64,000 nucleotides of DNA from Triticum aestivum. Lineage: Eukaryota > Streptophyta > Magnoliopsida > Poales > Poaceae. Under the pieces are notes generated by a model. That model saw nothing but the letters and a program-made list of their open reading frames with translations. It did no database searches and had not been told where the DNA came from. The stretch spans positions 321,183,191-321,247,190 of the forward strand of contig NC_057813.1 of NCBI RefSeq assembly GCF_018294505.1, given 5' to 3'. This document shows, in pieces, positions 33,931 through 44,700 of the stretch. Each line of letters starts with the position of its first letter. The first letter of the stretch is position 1. A program made the position numbers and the translations under genes.

Positions 33931-35014
33931 TACCAGATTCCTGTAGTGTCTCAGTCCTGAAGATATGCAAGAGGCAAAGAAATCTGTGAAGGAAAAATGT
34001 ATTAGAGCCGAGGATGTCAAAAATTTACCTCGTATTGAAGAAATACATGGTCTTGAAACACCACCACCACCTAAGGTGGTAGAGATAAATTCTTTAGTGA
34101 CATTCAATGACAATGACAATCCTTATAATATGCATCCTATTCAATGCCTTTATGAGTTTGATAACCACATTAGAAATCAAGATCACTTCAATGCAAATGT
34201 TATGAAACAACTTAAATACAATTCCGATATGATTGCTCACTTGAGTGACTTGTTATTTAGAATTACCAATGATGTTAGAGGTGTAGGAAAACATGCCTCT
34301 ATGGTTCAGACTCAATTAGAACAAGTTGCTAAATCTCAAAGAGAATTGCTTGATGAAATGAACACTAATATCAATGATCATGCTGTTAGAGTAATGACTA
34401 GAGGAGGTAGAATGACTCAGGAACCACTTTATCCTGAGGGACACCCTAAAAGAATTGAAAAAAGACTCTCAAAGAGTTAACACTGATTCACCTAGTCCTT
34501 CTAAAAAGAAAAATAAGAAGAAAAATGATAGGACTTTGCATGCCCCTAGTGTACCTGGAGTAGAAAAACCTCCTGATAATGACAATGAAGTCTCTATCTC
34601 TAATGCTGAAACTCAATCTGTTAATGAACACTCACCTTCTGATAATGAAAAAGATAATGATGAGGTTCATGAAGACACTCAAAAAAATAATAAAGAACTA
34701 GAAAATTATGTTGAAATAGAACCAGCAATTGATCTTGACAACCCACAACCCAAAAATAAAAGATATGATGAAAGTGACGTTGTTGCTAGAAAACACAGTA
34801 AGGAAGAGAACCAAGGGTTCTAAACCTATGCCCTTCCCACCTAAATCAACTAAGAAGAATAATGATGAATAATTTGAACACTTTGCTGAAATGCTTAGGC
34901 CAGTCCTTTTGCGTACCTGCTTGACTGATATCTTGAAAATGCCTCCTTATGCAAAATACATGAAAGACATCATCACCAATAAGAGAAAAAATACCGGAAT
35001 CTGAAATCTCCACC

Positions 35015-35596
35015 ATGCTTGCTAATTATTCTTCTAAGGATGGATTACCTAAGAAACTTGGAGATCCGGGAATACCAACTATACCTTCCTCCATCAAAAG
35101 AAACTATGTGAAAATTTCTTTATGTGATTTAGGAGCTGGTGTTAGTGTTATGCCTTTCTCTTTATATAAAAGACTTGGTTCGAATAAACTCACACCTACC
35201 AAAATATCTTTGCAAATGGCTGACAAATCAACTGCCATACCTATCGGTATTTGTGAGGATGTGCCCGTTGTTGTTGCAAATGTTACTATCTTAACTGACA
35301 TTGTCATACTTGAGATGCCCGAGGATGACAACATGTCGATTATCCTTGGTAGACCCTTTTTGAATACTGCAGGCGCTGTTATTGATTGTAATAAAAGCAA
35401 GGCCACTTTTCATATTAATGGTAATGAGCATACGATGCACTTCCCGAAGAAACAATTCCAAGTGAATGGTATTAATGTTATCGAAAATTCTCCGACAATC
35501 ACTATTGGAAGTTTTCAACTACCTCTACCTACTGCTAAAAAGAAATATGAAATGCTTATTGTTGGGGACATTCATATCCCCATTGAGGTAACTTAG
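35015..35596 (+). CDS. Sabrina-like retropepsin protease domain
   Basis: An aspartic protease of Gypsy type. LCDLGAGVSVMPFSLYKRLG holds the catalytic Asp (GAT at 35125-35127), and the C-terminal half has MSIILGRPFLNTAGAVIDC. The frame is open for 193 codons. It follows gag in another frame (stops at 34870 and 35003), so it is probably not expressed as part of a full polyprotein. No RT follows the stop at 35594. Confidence 0.75.
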   Translation: MLANYSSKDGLPKKLGDPGIPTIPSSIKRNYVKISLCDLGAGVSVMPFSLYKRLGSNKLTPTKISLQMADKSTAIPIGICEDVPVVVANVTILTDIVILEMPEDDNMSIILGRPFLNTAGAVIDCNKSKATFHINGNEHTMHFPKKQFQVNGINVIENSPTITIGSFQLPLPTAKKKYEMLIVGDIHIPIEVT

Positions 35597-36395
35597 TGTT
35601 TCACGAAAGTTATTTGGTTTCATGCTAATCGGAAGTGGCTGTTAATAGGACTTGATCAACCTTATTAATGAATCATTTTTGAGAGTTATGAAGTTGAGTA
35701 ATTTAGTGAGCACTACCTTCCGTCCTTACCTTTTTTTATATTTTTATTACTTAAATAAAATAAAATGCCATGTCTTGCCTGTTTTCTAAATTTCCCGTGC
35801 AAAAAAAATGACCCAAAAATAGAAGTTCTTAGACTACCTTGAAAATTTAATACAATTTTTTCTGAATATTTATGAATTTTTGATGCAAATAACATCAAAG
35901 GGGGGGGGTGCTCCATGTGGGCACAACCCACCTGGGCGCTCTAGCAGCCCCAGGCACGCCCAGATGGATTGTGGTCCCCACGTGGCCCCCCTCACTTACC
36001 TCTTTAGCCCATGTCACCACCTACCTCTAGAAAAAAATCACCGTTGCTCCCTCTCTCAAGTTCTTGCTCTCAAACTCGCGAATTTCGATCTCCTTGCTTG
36101 AAGCTCCGTTTTATAAACTGTTTTGGGAGATTGCTACTTGATATGTGACTCCTCGACTGGTCCAATTAGTTTTTTCTTTAGTGGTTTATATTTAATAATT
36201 AGCTACTCTTGGTGTTGTTGTAGATGAGCTTGCATGTTGAATTCTTAGAGTTCTAAGTAGTTTGAATGCTTGATATGGCCTCTATGCATCCCTGTGAGTA
36301 GTTGCTATTAATCTTGTGAAGTTTTGTTAACAAAAATTGTGACCCAAATTTTTTCAGAAAATTGTATGCAAATATGATGAACCTCTAAGAGTTCT

Positions 36396-37389
36396 TTGAG
36401 GCGGAGGTCCTCAGAGGCATCTTCTAGTAGCAGCTCCGTTTGTCGATCTTATGTTGAACCAAGTGCAAATTCTATAAGGGATGCCGCCACCAAATCATGT
36501 TTATGGCCATGCAACAATTTCATGGTCATGGCCGGTATTAAGGAAGAATTTGATCAATATATTCACAATGCCGAGCTTGGTCCCTACATCGAAAATAAGT
36601 GCAACCAACACCTCAGCCTCACTGAATCACTTACCAAAGAATTTAAATTCCATCCTCCTGAGTCCATAATATCATTTGAACTATATGACACTCCATTTAC
36701 TATATCTCTAGAGACATTTTTAATCAGTTTAAAATTACATTTTACGGTTCATTGGACAAACCACCAAGGACGCAGTTTCAGATATTCTTGACTAGCCTTT
36801 GATCTAGTGAGACTAGCGGAGTGACGCAAGGTAGAATAAAGAGCATTCATTTTCCCTCAATTCAATACTTCACACCATTTAACGGAAAATGCATCATAGG
36901 CAAACAATATTGTAGTACACTTAGTGCTCCTAACTTGAACCTCATACGCACTGCTCTCACCAGTGACAAAAGCTATAACCTTGGAGCGATTGTTGCACGC
37001 AGGTTGCAATACAACGCTGGCAGTAGTTATTTTTATGGTGGGATTTGTGCCACACGTTTAGTGAGGAGCTGGGTGTTTCACCATGGCCTTAGGACCCTAT
37101 CTTACCCACACAGTATTTAGACTTTGACGCCATGAAAGGCCATAGGTTCCTTACTGGTGAAAACCATAATTATACATATAACCTGTTGTTTAATAAAAAG
37201 TCCATTGTGGACACCTTTTTGCCTGCACCTGCTCTCTTTGATGTTCACAGCAAGGGAAGATATTACGTTCTTGAGAGCGAGCCCCGAGTGCATATCGCGG
37301 AGGTTGTGGCTGCAAGGCAGGCTGAGGCGGCTGCACCTAGAGCATCCGTGAGCTATCCTCCCGACCACTATGCAGGCTACCAACAGTGA
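36396..37389 (+). pseudogene. Second ORF of the Sabrina-like element
   Basis: Downstream of the protease and a spacer (35597-36395, no coding signal) three frames encode pieces of a protein seen in Sabrina/WHAM-type elements: IKEEFDQYIHNAELGPYIEN, then GVTQGRIKSIHFPSIQYF and NLGAIVARRLQYNAGSSYF, then FDVHSKGRYYVLESEPRVH. Frame changes occur near 36790 and 37110. I know of no assigned function. Its position resembles the env-like or ORF2 slot of Athila elements. Confidence 0.55.
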
Positions 37390-37975
37390 TTACCAAGCTA
37401 GGCCAAAAGCCTAAGCTTGGGGGAGTATGTATTTCCACCGACATTACATTAATGTTCACACATTTCATTCCTGTTATCGGTGTCCACTCTTTTTCATTGT
37501 ATTATCGAGGTTAAATTTATTTTCTCGCTTTCTTCTTGTGTGTTTGAAAAACTTTGAGAAAATCCAAAATATCTCTTACTTCTTTTCAATTTTTCTTTCT
37601 AGTTTAATTAGTTGTAGTACAAAAAGAAAACCCAAAAAGATTTCCTTGTTGGGAGCTTTCCGGTGTAAATAGTTTTTCTCGTATTTGTTTTTCTCCTTTC
37701 TTTAGTTTGCTTTTCTAGAAAAACTAAAAGCTCGAAAAATATTTCATTGTGTTTCACTGAATTTCTTTTTCCATTTTTACTAAGTCATACCGAGGAGAAG
37801 ACCACGATGAAATTGTTGAGTGGCTCCATATGCATTATTCTTGATCTAAGAAAGAGCTCAAATTGCTTTGTCTTCTCCTCTAGAATTAAGTGTTTGCAGA
37901 TTCCAGCTTAGTCCACGACACGCTTGCACTATTATCATTTTCATATCATTCGGTCATGCAAATGAAAATGCAAAC
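37390..37975 (+). other. Sabrina-like 3' non-coding region, truncated
   Basis: It begins CCTAAGCTTGGGGGAGTATG just after the second ORF. AT-rich sequence follows without coding signal and breaks off before any LTR. Confidence 0.5.
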
Positions 37976-39954
37976 ACCACATGTTGGAGGATCCATAACA
38001 ATATAACTTTTATGCAAATATACCCAAACATAACTCATTATGTTGTCTTCCTTGTCCAACTTCAACTAATTTTCTCAAGTTTGAAAATAATTAATAGGTA
38101 TTCACAATCATAGAAGATGTCCAAGATAAAATTATTGCATGTGAAAGTTCTCTTCCATATACAAATCATTCATGGATTGCTTGTATGACCAATATTCTGA
38201 TTGTGAAGCTTCAAAAGATTTCACTTTCTAAACCCAATGAGAAGCTAGTACTAGGAATAATATGAACATATAATTTGAATTTCATGATATTCACTTTATT
38301 CAACATTTTACTCATAGGATATAAGTGAAGGACAAGAGTAAAGGACAAACTACACCAAAAAGATATAAGTGAAGATCAAGCGAGTAGTTAAGTAAATGGG
38401 TAGCTAATTGAGAACTCTCTTATTTGAAACTTTCAGATCTAAGTATTTTGTTAAAACAGCAAGCAAAACAAAATAAAATGACATTCCAAGAATAGCACAC
38501 ATCATGTGAAGAAGCAAAAACTTAGGCTCAACCGAGCCTAACCGATAATTGTTGATGAAGAAAGGTGGGATGCCTACCGGGCATCCCCAAGCTTAGATGC
38601 TTGAGACTTCTTGAAATATTATCTTGGGATGCCTTGGTCATCCCCAAGCTTGAGCTTTTGTGTCTCCTTAATTCCTTTTATACCATGTTTTCCCTAAATT
38701 TTAAAAACTTCATCCACACAAAATTCAACAAGAACTCGTGAGATAAGTTAGTATATATCAATGCAAAAACCTTATCATTCTCTACTGTAGAAAATCACTA
38801 TAATTATTATTTAACATTGCATACTAAATTTCTCTACATATTTAATAGTCCTATCCTCAAATAGAATCATTAAACAAGCTATGCAAACAATGGAAACATA
38901 ACAATAATCTGGCAAAACAATACAGTCTATGAAGAATGCAAGAAGATTCATACATCTGTAACTCCAAAAATTCTAAAGAAGTACCACAATGTAGACAATT
39001 TGTTGTAGCTTATTGTGTAAGAAATTCAAGATTTTATGATGTTCCGACTTTTTTTAACAATTCATACAATGATAGAAAACTTTATGTCTTCAAAACAACA
39101 ACATATAGACTTGCAAAATAAGGATGGTAAAGGCTATCCTTCACATTTTTATTGAAACAAAAGATGCAAAATGTTATTCTAAATAACAGAACGCAAATAA
39201 TATTAAAATAAAATTACGCTCCAAGAAAAACACATATCAAGTGACGAATGAAAATATAGCTCCAAGTGAGGTTACTGATATTGTTGAAGACGATAGAGGG
39301 GATGCCTTCCGGGGCATCCCCAAGCTTAGTTGCTTGATCTTCCTTGAATATTACCTTGAGGGTGCCTTGGGCATCCCCAAGCTTAGGGTCTTATCACTCC
39401 TTAGTCTTCTCATATTGACATCTCACCCAAAACTTGAAAACCTCAATCACACAAAACTTAACGGAACTTCGTGAGATAGGTTAGTATGATAAAGAGCAAA
39501 CCATTCACTTTGGTACTGTCAAAGACAAGATTCATAATTTTTCTCACACAATGCCAACTGTATCTTATCATTTCCACAATTCATGTTGGGCAATATAAGC
39601 CATAGAAACTAGGAAACAATCAAACTATGCATTGAAAACAAAATCTATCAAAATCAGAACAGTGTGTAATGATCTGAACAATGACCATACTTCTGTTACG
39701 CCGAAAATTATGAAAAAATAGGACAACGTAGGCAATTTTTATATAAATCATCTGTAAAAAAAATCAAAATTTCATCATGTTCCAGTGAATTTCAACAATT
39801 CTGTTACTAGAAGCAAAAGGCTTTACTTGGCACTTTATTGAAACAAAAGCTATAAAACATTATTACCACAGGAGCTTAATCTTGTGAACACACAAAAACT
39901 GCAGGTATAAGTGTTGGGTTGTCTCCCAGCAAGCTCTTTTATTTAGTGCCTTTT
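37976..39954 (-). other. Non-coding internal region of the minus-strand element with PPT-like repeats
   Basis: AT-rich, with no recognisable ORF. It contains GCATCCCCAAGCTTA at 38581-38595, 39314-39328 and 39371-39385 and a variant at 38638-38653, grouped in two paired modules. Plus-strand counterparts occur in element 4 near 63672 and 63725. The exact border with the Sabrina-like element lies somewhere between 37975 and 38140. Confidence 0.55.
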
Positions 39955-40827
39955 TAGCTAGGCATGACGATTTCAATGATGCTCACAACGGGAGCATCAT
40001 GAAGCATATGACTAGCACTTTTAAGGCTACCCCACTTCATATGCATAGGGATTTTGTGAGCAAACAATTCATGGGAGTAAGAATCAACTAGCATAGGAAG
40101 GCAAAACAATTATAACTTCAAGATTTTCAACACATAGAGATGAAACTTGAGATATGTAGAAGCATATGTACATCCCTCATAGTAATATTCAGTAGCATCA
40201 TGAATGAATTCAACAATATAGCTATCACATAAATCATTCTTTTCATGATCCACAAGCATAAATTTTTTGCTACTATCCACATAAGCAAATTTATTCTCAA
40301 CAATAGTAGTGGGAGCAAACTCAACAAAATAACTATCATGTGATTGAAAATTAAAAGCATGATGACAAGTTTCATGGTTATAATTATTCAATATAGCATA
40401 CATGTCATCACCATAATCATCATAGATAGCATGCTTTTGTATCATAGTCAATTGGAACCTCTTCCAAAGTAGTGGATGATTCATTAAATAAAGTGATGGC
40501 CTCTCCAAATCCACTTTCACCAAAATAATCATCATAAATAGGAGGCGTGCTTTCATCATAACAAATTTTCTCATCAAAACTTGGGGGACTAAAAATATCA
40601 TCTTCATCAAACATAGCATCCCCAAGCTTATGGCTTTGCATATCATTAACATCATGCATATCCAAAGAATTCATACTAGCAACATTGCAATCGTGCTCAG
40701 CATTCAAGGATTTTTTGTCAAACATTTTATAGAATTCTTCTTCTATCAATTGAGCACAATTTTCCTTTCCATCATTTTCTAGAAAGACATGATAAAGACA
40801 AATAATATGAGGCCACCTAAATTCCAT
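39955..40827 (-). pseudogene. Minus-strand element ORF of unknown function
   Basis: Minus-strand translation starts MEFRWPHIICLYHVFLENDG and reads an acidic, Tyr-rich protein: KENCAQLIEEEFYKMFDKKS, SLDMHDVNDMQSHKLGDAMF, then in another frame SYFVEFAPTTIVENKFAYVD and LCDSYIVEFIHDATEYYYEG. The frame changes near 40440 and a stop occurs at 40110; similarity continues to a stop near 39955 (APVVSIIEIVMP-like end). I know this ORF type from repeated Triticeae sequences but not its role. No gag, protease or RT motif is visible. It sits where gag would be expected, just after the leader. Confidence 0.5.
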
Positions 40828-40929
40828 TTTTTTGTAGTTTTCTTTCTAAACCGAACAAGTGATAAAACAAGAAACTAAAAGATTCAATTGCAAGATCTAA
40901 AGATATACCTTCAAGCACTCACCTCCTAG

Positions 40930-42164
40930 TGTTGTACCTCCAAGTGTAGTGTTTTGTAGGGCAGTAGCAAATTTCCCTCAAGTGGATGACCTAAGGTTTA
41001 TCATTCCATGGGAGGCATAGGATGAAGTTGGTCTCTCTCAAACAACCCTGCAACAAAATAATAAAAAGTCTCTTGGGTCCCCAACACACCAAATACAATG
41101 GTAAATTGTATGGGTGCACTAGTTCAGCGAAGAGATGGTGATACAAGTGTAATATGGATCATATATATTGATTTTTGTAATAGTAAAAGTAAAAAGCAGC
41201 AAGGTAGAAAGTAACAAAAATGAGCACAAATGGTATTGCAATGCTTGAAAATGAGGCTTGGGGTCCATACTTTCGCTAGTGCAATCTCTAAACAGTGTTA
41301 ATATAATTGGATCATATGACCATCCCTCAACGTGTGATGAAGAATCACTCCAAAGTTCCTATCTAGCAGAGAACATAAGAAGAAAATATTGGTAGGGTAC
41401 GAAACCACATTGAAGCTATTCTTTCCGATCGATCTATCCAAGAGTTCGTACTAAAATAACACCAAGTTATCCTTTGTGATCGATCTATCCAGAGTTCGTA
41501 CTAAAATAACACCAAGTTATCCTTTCTGATCGATCTATCAAGAGTTCGTTATAAGATAACACCAAACAATTTCAGATTCATAACACTCAATCCATCACAA
41601 AGAACCTCAAAGAGTGCCCCAAGGTTTCTACCGGAGAAACAAAGAGAAGAACGTGCATCAACCCCTATGCTTAGATTACCCCAATGTCACCTCGGGAATC
41701 CGCGAGTTGAGTACCAAAACATATATCAGGTGAATCAACATGATACCCCATTGTCACCACATGTATTCATAACAAGACATACATAAAGTGTTCTCAAATC
41801 CATAAAAGTATTCAATCCGATAAGAACGAAATCTCAAAGGGAAAACTCAATTCACAACAAGATAGAGAGGGGAAAACACCATATGATCTGAATATATTAA
41901 CAAAGCCTGTGATACATCAATATCGTGACATCTCAAGAACATGAGAGAGAGAGAGATTAAACACATAGCTACTGGTACAAACTCTCAGCCCCCAGGGTGG
42001 ACTAATCTCTCCTTATCATGGTGGCCGCCGGGTTGATGAAGTTGGCCACCGGTGATGATTTCCCCCTCCAACAGGGTGCCAGAACGGGGTCTAGAGTGGT
42101 TTTTCGTGGCTACAGAGGCTTGCGGCGGTGGAACTTTTGATCTAGGGTTATATCTGATGGTTTC
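40930..42164 (-). repeat. 5' LTR of the minus-strand Gypsy-type element, truncated at both ends
   Basis: Matches 26229-27889 from about 26270 to 27520. At 42164 it is cut by element 3. At about 40930 the final LTR bases and the primer site are missing and the leader follows directly. It contains (GA)7 at 41943-41956. Confidence 0.75.
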
Positions 42165-43047
42165 TGTCAGATTCAGGGCTTCGCAAACCCTAGAAAGGTT
42201 TGAACTCTAGGGCTTGTGTGAAGAACTCGACCTCTCCAGCCGACCAGCTCGTCGCCCCACTGCCTAGCTCGATTCACACGAAGAAGGAAGAAGATGAACG
42301 CGACAGTTTACCCAGGTTCGAGCCGCCTTGCGTGTAAGACCCTACTCCTGCTTTGTGGTGGATTGGCCTCAGCAGGGGCTGATGATGAACACGTATAGGG
42401 GATGAACAACCTCATGAGGTTTGGGGGTGAGGGAGTGAGTCGACCGAGTTTGGGGATTAGCCGACTGGATCCCCCTCTATGGTGGTGGATAGTCTATACT
42501 TATAGTGGTCTCGGTCCTCTTTCCCCAAATTGTAGGCCGTAAGGGATCCCATAGTGGCCAATTTGAAAGGGGACAAGTAGTACATCTTATCCTGATGAAA
42601 GGTGGTCTTCGCCTGCAAAGCCTCTGCTCGTGATGTGGAGGTGGGCTCGGTGATGACATCCGTCTTGCCGTCCTGGCGGCCTTGGTCTTGTTGCACTAGA
42701 AAGGAAATCTTTGACATGTTCCTTGGGAACCCACGCATGTCCTTGCCGCCTTAGCACCAAAGAGGAATCTGCCTCCTCTGCGCCCGCCTGCCCTGGGTCG
42801 TCATGGCTTGTGTCATCACAACCTCATGAGGTCGGGTACCTACATAGAAATCTCCGATCCTCAGGAGGCAACCTGGGTAGGCAGCTTCCTCGGGATGTCT
42901 TGGTGTCATCCGCCTCGCGAGGCTTGGCCCCTCGCGAGGGTCTTATCTTGATAGTCTTTGTGATGGGCCGTACCAGGCCGTCGAACGAGCCATGCCGTGG
43001 GCTACAGGCAGGCAAGTCTGGGTACCCTAGTTCCTAGAACACCGACA
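42165..43047 (-). repeat. 3' LTR of element 3, 883 bp
   Basis: On the minus strand it starts TGTCGGTGTTCTAGGAACTA at 43047 and ends CCCTGAATCTGACA at 42165. It is a diverged relative of the element 1 LTR. Confidence 0.8.
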
Positions 43048-43063
43048 GTAGCCCCCGGGCCCA
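43048..43063 (-). promoter_or_regulatory. Polypurine tract of element 3
   Basis: Minus-strand TGGGCCCGGGGGCTAC directly before the LTR start, like that of element 1. Confidence 0.65.
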
Positions 43064-43347
43064 AGGCGCGCTCGGACTTGGCTTCAAGGTGAAGCCAAAG
43101 GACTGATGCGTGGCGCTTGATGGGACGTGGGCGTCTCCGCTTCCCCATGCCTCCTCGGCATCTGCCCGACTTGACAACTTCCTGATGCATGTAGAAGGGC
43201 CACCATCACTTGGAACATGAGAGGCCACCGGTTAGCCTTCCTCTGACTATAAATGGGGGAAGGGGGCGGAGCCCCCAGCCCATCTTCATCTCCTTGTTGC
43301 TCATTCCTTCTTCTTCTTCATCGTGCTGACATCTTTCCAAAGCACCC

Positions 43348-43961
43348 ATGGCGCCAGTGAGGAGGTTCTCCACCGCAGAGAAGAGAAAACTCCCATGGGT
43401 AGATCCAGAGTTGCTCCCGCGGAAGAAAAGGCATGGTTACCATGGCGAGGCCATCATAGCACCCACGACAGCGCGACCCTGGCATGAACGCGCTCCGCAG
43501 GGTTTCCCCATCAGCGTGGATGTTCGCACACATAGCCCTGCCCACGAGAGCAGCCGCAGAAGTCGCGGGGGACGGTGTCTTGAGGGAGAACAAGCAATGG
43601 CCACATGACCACCTTGCCCGCAAGCCCATGCGTGCGTCACGGCCCGCGAGTTCGTGGTGTGGACAGCAATGCCGCCGCACACGTGGATCCGGCTCGTGCT
43701 GTCCCTGGCAGGGGAGATTCCGCCGAAGGGGCCCGTTGAGTTGTGGCTGCAGAACGATGGCTGCTGCAGCCAAGCTTTAGAGGCGGAGGTCGAGGCCGTC
43801 CACCCTGACGATGTCTTCATGACCCGGGATGGGGCGCGATCACCCGCACCTCGCTCGAAGGGGAGGCATGCCATCCACTTTAAGTACGACGGGGCGTCAA
43901 CGCTCTTCTTCAAGGTCTTTAGGGAGGATGGCCGACGCCTGGGGTGCTGCCCTAGTTGATG
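43348..43961 (+). pseudogene. Antisense ORF of element 3, weakly B3-domain-like
   Basis: An ATG at 43348 opens MAPVRRFSTAEKRKLPWVDP. A basic, Arg/Ser-rich N-terminal half ends at a TGA (43606-43608), and the same frame continues to a TAG at 43957-43959. The second half reads AREFVVWTAMPPHTWIRLVL, AGEIPPKGPVELWLQNDGCC, VHPDDVFMT and IHFKYDGASTLFFKVF. The last segment and the spacing recall the C-terminal strands of plant B3 DNA-binding domains (Phe-x-Tyr-Asp-Gly pattern). That match is weak and by eye. It lies antisense to the element just inside the 3' LTR, where elements 1 and 2 carry a different antisense gene. Confidence 0.5.
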
Positions 43962-44695
43962 CGATCGAGAAGGTGATCCCCCTTTAGGCCGGAGAGGCGG
44001 TGAGGCCCCTGGCGGTGAACTTACCCTTGGCCTTGTACGCGACTCCTCCAGCAACAACGACTCTTCCTTTGGACCGAGCTCAAGCGACGACGAATGCTAC
44101 GAGCCGTCGCGCCGCTGCACTCGGGCTTAGGGGAGGAACGGCGCCGGCTAGACGTCGTGGGTGACGTTGCCTGGGTCGCAATCCTCAGGAAGTCCTTTCC
44201 TTTCGTTTCATTCCAGCGCAGAAATCATGAAGGGCCCCACGGGGGTGTGTAAAGATCATCATACTTTTTCGCTAATGTTAGCGTCCCCAACTTATGTTGT
44301 GTTTGTGTCTCTCGCTTGGTCACGATTCCCCCCTTTTACTCTCGCAGTAGCTTAGTGCTCTACGCCGACAGGACCCAATCCCCAGACAGGCTTCGGTCGT
44401 CGCTGGTATGCCAGGTCGCGATGCCGTGGTCAAGGCTAGGAGGTGAGAAGCCCAAGGTACGGTAAGAGCCCCCGAGGCGTGATGCTCGGGATGTCCCCTT
44501 TAGTGCACAAGCAGCTCCCGAAGGACTAAGAGGGAAGTTTCTTTGCCCAAGCGAAATCTTGTGAAACAAGAGCGTCGATTGTGAGTTTCATGCCTGCGCG
44601 TGTAAAGTGACTTATCTCGGCGAGCCTACGGTGGTTTCCAAACTTCAAGGGCGAGCTTCTTGTGCCATTTAGGATGAGCCTTCCTCCTGATGGCT
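43962..44695 (-). other. Element 3 non-coding region, left of the element 2 insertion
   Basis: No credible coding frame. A block at 44350-44480 ('gtatgccaggtcgcgatgcc') is repeated at 57845-57970 on the far side of element 2, showing that element 2 landed in or near a tandem repeat. Confidence 0.5.
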
Positions 44696-44700
44696 CCCTC
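44696..44700 (+). repeat. Target site duplication CCCTC, left, of element 2
   Basis: CCCTC is repeated exactly at 57805-57809. Confidence 0.92.

Larger units (their letters stand above)
30657..33948 (+). mobile_element. Non-autonomous CACTA transposon, 3292 bp
   Basis: The ends are CACTACTGGAATTAGC and, reversed, CACTACAGGAATCTGG, with the diagnostic CACTA termini and a TCT target duplication. Both subterminal regions are packed with TTTGCCGTC-type motifs and hairpins. No transposase is recognisable. The interior holds a GC-rich promoter-like region, a short ATG ORF, probable splice sites and a 3' minisatellite. Its orientation is taken from the internal transcription-like signals. Confidence 0.92.
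29647..34825 (+). pseudogene. Sabrina-like gag, interrupted by a CACTA transposon
   Basis: The first part (29647-30656) encodes an acidic N-terminus and a retrotransposon gag core: ILKLFPFSLKGDAKTWYNTL, FEKYFLAHKKQAALQEIFNF and DIFYNGLTDASRDFLDS. A TGA at 30541-30543 interrupts it. The CACTA element sits at 30657-33948. The second part resumes at 33952 and reads through QEAKKSVKEKCIRAEDVKNL and the Lys/Asp/Asn-rich region up to 34823, with a frame change near 34470. The reading frames on the two sides agree once the insertion and one TCT are discounted. No zinc knuckle is obvious. Confidence 0.75.
28018..37975 (+). mobile_element. Sabrina/WHAM-like Gypsy element, gag-protease type, 3' end lost
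   Basis: A 5' LTR (28018-29427), tRNA-Asp type primer site, gag (interrupted by a CACTA element), protease and a second ORF are in order. There is no RT, RNase H or integrase. Homology to this type of internal region fades at about 37975, in the 'gcttagtcc' and 'tcggtcatgcaa' block, and no 3' LTR follows. The right edge is therefore a deletion or truncation and is only approximate. The 5 bases before the LTR are TGCAT; TGCAT also occurs at 38136-38140, which might be the far duplication. Confidence 0.7.
26229..42164 (-). mobile_element. Minus-strand Gypsy-type element, split by nested insertions
   Basis: On the minus strand the 5' LTR is 42164-40930 (truncated at both ends), the coding ORF 40827-39955, non-coding internal DNA runs to about 38140 and resumes at 28017-27890, and the 3' LTR is 27889-26229. 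The Sabrina-like element (28018 to about 37975) interrupts it. Its LTRs match the solo LTR at 19700. No RT or integrase is seen. Left flank is AGCGA; the other duplication is lost because element 3 cut the 5' LTR. Confidence 0.7.

Noticed and set aside
36396..37389. Second ORF of the Sabrina-like element as an envelope protein
   Set aside because: No signal peptide, transmembrane segment or furin-like site is visible. Position alone is not enough.
43318..44057. Minus-strand frames of 151 and 206 codons in element 3
   Set aside because: They mirror the plus-strand antisense ORF and show no recognisable motif.
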